Source: Candidatus Poribacteria bacterium (lineage in GTDB: Bacteria; Poribacteria; WGA-4E; WGA-3G). Taken from it: a stretch of DNA of 64,000 nt. The notes beneath the pieces were generated by a model, which had not been told where the DNA came from, searched no databases, and worked only from the letters and a program-made list of their open reading frames with translations. The DNA lies in contig JAJDTJ010000016.1 in NCBI GenBank assembly GCA_022827225.1, positions 1 through 64,000 on the forward strand. Reading direction: 5' to 3'. Position numbers and translations under genes: made by a program. Below are positions 58,204-64,000 of this stretch, in pieces. Numbering within the stretch: the first letter of the stretch is position 1; the number at the start of each line of letters is the position of its first letter.

Positions 58204-59832
58204 ATGCAAACACCACACGGCTCAGCGTTTCGCCCGTCTGTAATGGGCAGGAACGGAATGGTTACTTCTGGACACGTGCTCGCCTCACAGGCAGGCATTC
58301 AGACGATGATGGCAGGCGGCAACGCTGTTGATGCAGCTATCGCCACTGCTGTTGCTCTCGGTATGGTTGAACCCGCTGGCTCTGGACTCGGCGGCGACGG
58401 GTTTATCCTCATCTATTGGGCGGAAACAGGGAAGGTCGAAGCGGTAAACGGCACTGGACCCGCCCCGCGTGCCGCAACACGGGAAACCTATCTCAAGGAT
58501 GGCGGAATCCCGATGAAAGGCATACGGAGTGTTTCAGTGCCCGGGATCGTTGACGCTTGGCTTCTCGCACACGAACGCTACGGCACCCTCAAATTAGAAG
58601 ATGTTTTCGCTCCCGCAATTTCGCTCTGTGAAGACGGATTTCCGGTCAGTCATAGACTTGCAGGGGGACTTAGAGGTGAGAACGAACGTTTCGCCGCGGA
58701 ACCGGACAGTCGGGCTATTTTCACAAACGATGGTGAACCTATTCCCGCTGGTCAGTTCATCGCTAACCCTAATCTCGGTGCCACCCTCCGAAAGATCGCA
58801 AAACATGGGAGGGATGTGTTCTACAAGGGTGAAATCGCTAAGGCTATCGGTGAATTCAGCCGCGCCTACGATGGACTTTTGACTGCCGAGGACCTCGCTA
58901 ATTACCAGGCACACTGGGCTGAACCGATACATGTTAACTACCACGGATATGAAGTTTATGAGATGCCCCCTAATTCAAGTGGGCATATTCTGCTTCAAGA
59001 ATTGAACATGGTTGAACTATTCGATTTGCAAGCCTTGGGATGCAATACTCCCGAAAGTGTGCATCTGATGGTCGAAGCGAAAAAACTCGCCTTCGCTGAC
59101 CGCGAGAAATACATGGCAGACCCGAATTGGGTTGATATTCCGTTAGATGGCATGTTATCGAAATCTTACGCCGCTGAACAAGCCAAACGGATCGATTTCG
59201 ATAAAGCGGCTTTTGATGTGCCAGCCGGTGGACCAGAGGCACACGAAGATACGACCTGTTTCTGCACCGCAGACCGCGCAGGAAATCTCGTCTGTGTGCT
59301 ACAGAGTATCCAATCAGGATTCGGTTCCAGTTTAGTTGCTGGAGATACAGGGATCCTTTTGAACAATCGCATGACCTATTGGCATCTTGAAGAGGGACAC
59401 CCGAACTGCTTAATGCCGGGCAAACGCGTCCGACACACCATGAACCCTGTTCTTGTTACGAAAGATGGGCAGCCGTTTTTGGCATGTGGCACACCCGGGG
59501 CGGATACGCAGGTTCAGACAAACCTACAACTCGTCACGCATGTCCTCGATTTCGGAATGACTCCACAGGAGGCGGTTTCTGCGCCGCGCTGGCGTAGCCT
59601 ACAGAATCCGATGGAATCCACCATTCCTCATACTTGCTCGAATGACCTGCAGTTAGAGAACCGATTCGCTTCGGATACTAAGGACGGATTAGCAGAGAAA
59701 GGACACGAACTCCAAATTGTAGGGGATTGGGGTGGTCCGGGGAGTGCACAGATGATAATGGTTCATCCGGAATCTGGCGCGCTTATCGGAGGCTCCGATC
59801 CAAGAACAGACGGGTACGCCGTCACTTTTTAG
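58204..59832 (+). CDS. gamma-glutamyltransferase family protein, second copy
   Basis: The 542-residue Ntn hydrolase starts at MQTPHGSAFRPSVMG, five bases after GGAGG. It has GMVTSGHVLASQAGIQTMMAGGNAVDAA, GSGLGGDGFILIYW, the processing site D-T350-T-C-F with T350 the likely nucleophile, AGNLVCVLQSIQSGFGSSLV and GGSDPRTDGYAV. No signal peptide. It is clearly paralogous to, but diverged from, the protein at 22998. Its 5' end resembles the 5' ends of lipoprotein copies 2-4. Confidence 0.88.
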   Translation: MQTPHGSAFRPSVMGRNGMVTSGHVLASQAGIQTMMAGGNAVDAAIATAVALGMVEPAGSGLGGDGFILIYWAETGKVEAVNGTGPAPRAATRETYLKDGGIPMKGIRSVSVPGIVDAWLLAHERYGTLKLEDVFAPAISLCEDGFPVSHRLAGGLRGENERFAAEPDSRAIFTNDGEPIPAGQFIANPNLGATLRKIAKHGRDVFYKGEIAKAIGEFSRAYDGLLTAEDLANYQAHWAEPIHVNYHGYEVYEMPPNSSGHILLQELNMVELFDLQALGCNTPESVHLMVEAKKLAFADREKYMADPNWVDIPLDGMLSKSYAAEQAKRIDFDKAAFDVPAGGPEAHEDTTCFCTADRAGNLVCVLQSIQSGFGSSLVAGDTGILLNNRMTYWHLEEGHPNCLMPGKRVRHTMNPVLVTKDGQPFLACGTPGADTQVQTNLQLVTHVLDFGMTPQEAVSAPRWRSLQNPMESTIPHTCSNDLQLENRFASDTKDGLAEKGHELQIVGDWGGPGSAQMIMVHPESGALIGGSDPRTDGYAVTF

Positions 59833-59859
59833 TCAACAAGAAATCATAGGAGGATCATC

Positions 59860-60711
59860 GTGAATAACAGATTTATCGGAGTCGTCGCATGTACGACCCT
59901 TATAGCAACCTTTTGTCTCGCCACATCACTGGTATGGGCAGCTGATGTTGTTCTATTTGAAGAAGATTTTGAAGGTGTACCACTTGGGGCAAGCATAAAG
60001 GAACAGGTTAAAGATAACAAAGTCTGGTCGGGGACACCGCCTGAGGGTTGGGAAATTACAAACGAAAACCCCAAAGACTTGGGTATGCCTGAATGGAGGA
60101 CCTGGGCAATTGTTGACCTTGAATGGTGGACAGCAACAGCGGAAGACCAACGACGTAGTGAGTTCACAGGGGTCCATAATGACGGCAAAGGCATCGGTAA
60201 AGGTGCCGTTTCTGATCCTGATGAATGGGACGATTGGGGAGGAAATGGCGACCCTGATGCTATTAGCCGTTGGAATGGCCACTTGATTACGCCGTCTATT
60301 AAAATCAAAGGGGCAGCAGCGAAATCACTCATCTTAACGCTCGATTCGAGTTGGCGACCTGAAGATACGCAAAGCGCAGAAATCACTGTCAGTTTTGATG
60401 GCGGCGCGGAGGAGCGTATCCTATTCTTCGAGAGCGTCGGTATTAATGCAGGGGCACATACGCTTGTCACCATCCCTACCCTCAACATGGATGAGGAAGA
60501 AATAAAAGATGGAGAACAGATAAACGAGACCTTAGAAATCCCGATTGACAATCCGGCAAACGCCGCTGAGATGGTCATCAGTTTTGGGGTCATTGAGGCA
60601 CAGAACGATTGGTGGTGGGCTATAGATAATATTCAGCTCGTAAGCACCGCATTTTCTGTAGAGCCAAAGCATAAATTAGCGGTTAGGTGGGCAGACCTCA
60701 AATCCCAATAA
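59860..60711 (+). CDS. secreted beta-sandwich protein with shared C-terminal tail
   Basis: The 283-residue protein starts at GTG after AGGAGG. A signal peptide ends near VWAAD. The mature part begins VVLFEEDFEGVPLG, typical of carbohydrate-binding or MAM-like jelly rolls, with LITPSIKIKGA, LTLDSSWRPEDTQSAEITVSFDGG and WWWAIDNIQL at the last strands. The tail VEPKHKLAVRWADLK matches the tail of the LamG protein at 9155 (VE-x-x-x-KLAV-x-W-x-x-LK). Likely an extracellular glycan- or surface-binding protein. Confidence 0.78.
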   Translation: MNNRFIGVVACTTLIATFCLATSLVWAADVVLFEEDFEGVPLGASIKEQVKDNKVWSGTPPEGWEITNENPKDLGMPEWRTWAIVDLEWWTATAEDQRRSEFTGVHNDGKGIGKGAVSDPDEWDDWGGNGDPDAISRWNGHLITPSIKIKGAAAKSLILTLDSSWRPEDTQSAEITVSFDGGAEERILFFESVGINAGAHTLVTIPTLNMDEEEIKDGEQINETLEIPIDNPANAAEMVISFGVIEAQNDWWWAIDNIQLVSTAFSVEPKHKLAVRWADLKSQ

Positions 60712-60765
60712 CAACTCTCTTTTGTCAAATTGTGAGTGGCTCGACATCGTTTATGGTTCAGTGAA

Positions 60766-60810
60766 AAGGGCTGCACCTATTTCAAAGTGTAGCCCTTCCT
60801 TTGTATCTTG
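60766..60810 (+). terminator. rho-independent terminator
   Basis: AAGGGCTGCAC (60766-60776) pairs with GTGTAGCCCTT (60787-60797), 11 bp with one G-U wobble, followed by CCTTTGTATCTTGTTTT. It ends the transcript of the secreted protein. Confidence 0.8.
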
Positions 60811-60826
60811 TTTTAGGAGCGAATTA

Positions 60827-61879
60827 ATGAAAATTTTAGTTACAGGCGGCACTGGTCGCATCGGGTCCAACCTTGTCAAAAAACTGCTGGAAAAAGGACA
60901 CGACATCCGGAGTTTCGTCTATCCGGGTGATGTCAACCGTGTCGGAAGATGGGACGGTACTGAACGCGTCGAAACCGTCCTCGGCGATCTCCGCGAATAC
61001 GAGGATGTAAAAAAAGCCGTTGAAGGCGTGGATGCTATCTATCATATCGCCGCTGCGTTCGGCGGTCCATTTGATAACCGTCAATACTTGGCGATCAATG
61101 GTATGGGGACGCTCAACATCTTGGAGTGTATCCGTGAATTCAATCCGAACCTCCATCGCCTCGTTTATGCCTGTACGGAAGCGATTTATTGGGAGTTGAC
61201 CGAAAAAGGACGGCTTTTCAATGAACCGATCACCGAAGACAGGGTCGCTAAATACCATCACATGCCTTATTTCCTTACGAAATGGATCGGTGAGGAATTG
61301 TGTATGACCTACCACCATCAATACGGCGTGCCTTCCACAGTTTTCCGTTTCACCACCGTTATCGAACCGAGCGAATTTCTCAACGAAGATGGGTTACCAA
61401 AGCAGTTCGTCTTCAGTCCTATCTACAATAGGTATAAGAATTATAAAGGCGACGATCCGACTGAATTAGAGACCGCTGAGACCGTCAAAAGTCTCTGGGA
61501 CGGACAAGAGAAGTTCATCCTCAAACGTAACCTTGATGGCCGACCCTATAAAGAGCATTTTACCGATGTTCGAGATATCGTGCAAGGATTGGTTTTAGGG
61601 ATTGAGAAAGATGCTGCTGTTGGTGAAGAATTCACACTCGGTGGAAATGGTGTTTTCAAACATGAGGAAGTCATCCCATACCTTTGTGAACGCTACCGTA
61701 AGGATTTCGTTGATGTCAAACTCCCGCAACCGCTCTACTTTGAATTCGATTTGAGCAAAATCAAGACGCTATTGGACTATGAACCGCAACACGACATAGC
61801 AAGTATCCTTGATGCCGCTGAAGCGATGCGACGCGGTGAAGATGTCGGCATCATTCCGACAGGCGTTCGGTGGGGGTAA
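60827..61879 (+). CDS. NAD-dependent epimerase/dehydratase (extended SDR)
   Basis: The 350-residue protein begins MKILVTGGTGRIGSNLVKKLL, the glycine-rich NAD loop G-x-x-G-x-x-G at the very N-terminus, after AGGAG. A longer frame upstream runs through the terminator and is rejected. In place of the catalytic Y-x3-K, Y-F-L-T-K occurs in HHMPYFLTKWIGEEL. Substrate is probably a nucleotide sugar or a polyketide-like alcohol. Confidence 0.85.
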   Translation: MKILVTGGTGRIGSNLVKKLLEKGHDIRSFVYPGDVNRVGRWDGTERVETVLGDLREYEDVKKAVEGVDAIYHIAAAFGGPFDNRQYLAINGMGTLNILECIREFNPNLHRLVYACTEAIYWELTEKGRLFNEPITEDRVAKYHHMPYFLTKWIGEELCMTYHHQYGVPSTVFRFTTVIEPSEFLNEDGLPKQFVFSPIYNRYKNYKGDDPTELETAETVKSLWDGQEKFILKRNLDGRPYKEHFTDVRDIVQGLVLGIEKDAAVGEEFTLGGNGVFKHEEVIPYLCERYRKDFVDVKLPQPLYFEFDLSKIKTLLDYEPQHDIASILDAAEAMRRGEDVGIIPTGVRWG

Positions 61880-61902
61880 CAATCGTCTCTCGACACTTTT
61901 CC

Positions 61903-61932
61903 TTGACACATACCGAAAAAATACGTTAAACT
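61903..61932 (+). promoter_or_regulatory. promoter of the DUF1549/DUF1553 gene
   Basis: TTGACA (61903-61908) is followed after 18 bases by TAAACT (61927-61932), four of six matches to the -10 box, about 50 bases before the ATG at 61984. Confidence 0.5.
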
Positions 61933-61983
61933 CTTAAAAAGTTTGTTCAAGTCCAAATTGTGCTCCAAGGAGGTTCATCCGCC

Positions 61984-63642
61984 ATGAAAAAATCTTTTGG
62001 AATAACCACACGTTTTTTGCTTATTCTGTTTGCGCTCGCGTTCTTAACGCTGAATTGCGCCGAAGTTACAGTCACACCGACACGACAACGACAGGTGTCG
62101 TCAAGTACGAAGCACCTCGACCGGCACATCAACGCCGTCCTTAAAAAAGAAGGTATCCAACCGTCAGGCATATCAGAAGATACGGAGTTTTTGCGTCGCG
62201 TTCACCTCGATTTGACGGGAAAAATCCCTACACCTGAAGAGGTCTTAGATTTCGTCCAAGACGGTTCCGCTAACAAACGCCAGAAAAAAATTGATCAACT
62301 GCTCGGGAGCGAAGCATATATTGACTATTGGGGCGGTTTGTGGGTGAAATGGTTAATCGGTAGACGCGGTGATAATGATGATAGACGCATCGGATTGGCA
62401 TCTTGGGTGAACGGTGCATTAACGAAAAATATGCCGTACAATCAGTTCGTGCAAGAACTCATCGTGGCGAATGGCGAACTCAAGGATAACGGTGCCGGAA
62501 ACTACGTCATGCGTTATGATCGCTCTCCTGCTGTTCTTACTTCACATAGCTCACGACTGTTTTTAGGACTTCCTATGCAGTGTGCGGAATGTCATGATCA
62601 TAAGGCAGAAGTTTGGAGTCAAAAGGATTTCTACGGTATCGCCTCCTTTTTCGCCGGTATTAATAGCGAACAGAAGGGGTATATCCAGGGCGTGGATATG
62701 ATCGGTGATGAAAAACGGATGGAGAATTACCTGATTACTGACAAACCGCAAAGGGCGCTTTGGGTGGAAAGACTCGATGAAGAAGTCGCCCCACGTTTCT
62801 TAGGCGGCGCGGAGTACGAAGGTTCACTCACTCAGAAGCGCGAAGCACTTGCACAGTGGATGACCGATAAATCCAACCCTTATTTTAGCCGGGCAATCGT
62901 CAACCGTATCTGGAAACATTTTATGGGACGCGCCTTCGTTGAACCTATTGATGGATTCGGCGTAGAAAATCCGCCCACCAACCCAGAATTGTTGGACTGG
63001 CTCGCAAATGATTTCGTTATCCACGATTACGATTTACAGCACTTAACGCGGACGATCCTTAACTCGGAAACTTATCAGCGTACCTCAAAAACAAATGCGA
63101 GTAACAAAGATGACGATATCTATTATTCGCATGCCTACGTGAAACCTCTAAGTGCTGAGCAGTTCTTCTACTCGCTACTGCAAGCGACCGGATTTGAACG
63201 GCTTCAGCATATCAAAATGAAGGGGAATAATAGGCAAAGTGGTGAGGATCGCATCGGTATGCTACGAGACCTTGAACGGAGGAAACGGGATCATCTCAAC
63301 AAGTTCCTTTTCTTACTTGATAACGGCGAGATGGAAGAGATTGAGGCTTTCAATGGAACTGTTCCACAAGCACTCATGATGATTAATGGTGAGATGGTGA
63401 ACGACAGTGCCGGACACGATGAACGCGGCAGTTTTGTCAATTACGTCTTACAAAAATGGCGTGAACCTATTGACCGTGTAGAGTATCTCTATCTCAACAT
63501 CCTCTCACGGCCCCCGACTGCGAAAGAGAAAACCTATTTCCAACGCTATCTGGAACGCAGCCTCTATCGGAACAAAGATTTGGCTTACGAAGACCTCTAT
63601 TGGGTCTTATTAAACTCAGCCGAATTTTCGCTTAATCATTAA
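61984..63642 (+). CDS. DUF1549/DUF1553 lipoprotein (planctomycete-type, without PSCyt1)
   Basis: The 552-residue protein starts nine bases after AAGGAGG. The signal peptide ends in a lipobox-like L-T-L-N-C. It contains DUF1549 (RRVHLDLTGKIPTPEEVLDF, the heme-type motif C200-A-E-C203-H204 in MQCAECHDHK) and DUF1553 (REALAQWMTDKSNPYFSRAIVNRIWKHFMGR, PELLDWLANDF). Compared with the 1,028-residue protein at 11241 it lacks the N-terminal PSCyt1 domain and the beta-rich insert. A DUF1501 gene usually follows such genes and may lie just beyond this window. Confidence 0.88.
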   Translation: MKKSFGITTRFLLILFALAFLTLNCAEVTVTPTRQRQVSSSTKHLDRHINAVLKKEGIQPSGISEDTEFLRRVHLDLTGKIPTPEEVLDFVQDGSANKRQKKIDQLLGSEAYIDYWGGLWVKWLIGRRGDNDDRRIGLASWVNGALTKNMPYNQFVQELIVANGELKDNGAGNYVMRYDRSPAVLTSHSSRLFLGLPMQCAECHDHKAEVWSQKDFYGIASFFAGINSEQKGYIQGVDMIGDEKRMENYLITDKPQRALWVERLDEEVAPRFLGGAEYEGSLTQKREALAQWMTDKSNPYFSRAIVNRIWKHFMGRAFVEPIDGFGVENPPTNPELLDWLANDFVIHDYDLQHLTRTILNSETYQRTSKTNASNKDDDIYYSHAYVKPLSAEQFFYSLLQATGFERLQHIKMKGNNRQSGEDRIGMLRDLERRKRDHLNKFLFLLDNGEMEEIEAFNGTVPQALMMINGEMVNDSAGHDERGSFVNYVLQKWREPIDRVEYLYLNILSRPPTAKEKTYFQRYLERSLYRNKDLAYEDLYWVLLNSAEFSLNH

Positions 63643-63726
63643 TTGTGTTGCATCTACAATTGATGACACACCAGCAGCATTTCGGGACGATTAATTTTCG
63701 GTTTTATTCTAATTTTTGGTTCCCAG

Positions 63727-63761
63727 GTCCGGTAGGTGCGGTTTCCTAACCGCACCCGGAC
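63727..63761. repeat. REP-like palindrome GGTGCGGTT
   Basis: GGTGCGGTT (63735-63743) and AACCGCACC (63748-63756) form a perfect stem with a 4-base loop, with outer GTCCG/CGGAC arms. It shares the GGTGCGGTT core with the element at 47305. The rest of 63643-63978 holds a second hairpin (ACCCCC/GGGGGT near 63884-63901) and no gene. Confidence 0.7.
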
Positions 63762-63978
63762 TGAAAAGGGAAAATCAAACATCTATGAAATCCAATAATT
63801 TATCTAAAACTATAGTAGATTTCAAAATTAATGGAGCACTCAATAGCGGACGAAGGAACCTTGAAGAAACACCCTATCAAAAACCCCCTACGAGGGGGTG
63901 GTCTCCGCAATCACTGAAATGTCTCTTTAATTATTGACTTTACTATAAATACCCCTAACACTTGAGGAGTCGTATAAA

Positions 63979-64000
63979 GTGTCTACATTTTTTAAAGATA
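63979..64000 (+). CDS. possible 5' end of a gene running out of the window
   Basis: A GTG start with GAGGAG ten bases upstream opens a frame (M-S-T-F-F-K-D) that is still open at the last base. Position after a DUF1549/DUF1553 gene suggests, but does not show, a DUF1501 gene. Confidence 0.3.

Noticed and set aside
1..64000. Reassignment of TGA to tryptophan or glycine in this genome
   Set aside because: Many well-recognised genes end at TGA with proper family length, for example the PQQ-propeller gene at 1917 and the MtaA-like gene at 4702.
1..64000. tRNA, rRNA or tmRNA genes
   Set aside because: No T-loop-like GGTTCGAATCC pattern with a matching acceptor stem or rRNA-like stretch was noticed on either strand by eye.

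Overview
The window looks like chromosome of an uncultured, environmental, Gram-negative bacterium of moderate GC, most like Candidatus Poribacteria or a Planctomycetes-type relative. The evidence is gene content: planctomycete-type cytochrome c proteins (PSCyt1/PSCyt2/PSD1, DUF1549/DUF1553), a Tat-exported DUF1501 protein, a Cys-type sulfatase, Gfo/Idh/MocA oxidoreductases, PmoA/DUF6807, DUF4432, DUF362, a Uma2 protein, dockerin-like repeats, LamG proteins and many lipoproteins. The taxonomic call is an inference from gene content only. No rRNA, tRNA, CRISPR array, intact transposon or phage was seen.

Layout. 0.3-6.7 kb: a membrane-anchored PQQ-type propeller, a secreted beta-lactamase-fold protein, a duplicated 218-aa protein of unknown function, a MtaA/UroD-like methyltransferase, and two tandem secreted dockerin-thioredoxin genes. 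Each of the last two is interrupted by an in-frame TGA exactly where the first cysteine of the thioredoxin CxxC should be, so both are read here as selenoproteins. 6.7-11 kb: BatA/VWA protein, LamG protein and a Uma2 protein with a repeat-built tail. 11.2-18 kb: a PSD1 cytochrome protein and its usual DUF1501 partner, separated by a 2.3-kb block holding a HicA toxin domain fused to two membrane helices, a HicB antitoxin and small membrane proteins. 18-28 kb: serine hydrolase, dehydrogenases, gamma-glutamyltransferase, Nudix, an orphan BMP-type lipoprotein and a YCF48-like lipoprotein. 28-36 kb: a BadF-type amino-sugar kinase with murQ (peptidoglycan recycling), DUF362, an S1/P1-nuclease/phospholipase-C-like protein, SBP56/methanethiol oxidase, and an HD hydrolase with a nucleotidyltransferase. 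36-47 kb: a DUF3352 lipoprotein with an 11-residue minisatellite, porin, BCCT transporter, accA, DUF711, bicupin and sulfatase.

47.4-50.4 kb is the ruin of a type I restriction-modification locus. A 23-codon hsdM stub, an internally deleted and frameshifted hsdS and a truncated AAA ATPase surround an intact AlbA_2/Schlafen-like gene and an 82-aa gene. 50.4-64 kb: a STAS protein, PmoA-like protein, oxidoreductase, four tandem paralogous lipoproteins whose 5' ends appear to have been copied from the start of the following gamma-glutamyltransferase gene, a secreted protein sharing a C-terminal tail with the LamG protein at 9.2 kb, an epimerase, and a second DUF1549/DUF1553 lipoprotein. Short dispersed palindromes (REP-like) lie in many of the intergenic gaps.

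Starts were chosen by Shine-Dalgarno motifs (AGGAG-type, usually 5-10 bases upstream). GTG and TTG starts are common. Domain assignments come from recognising motifs by eye and no database search was run.
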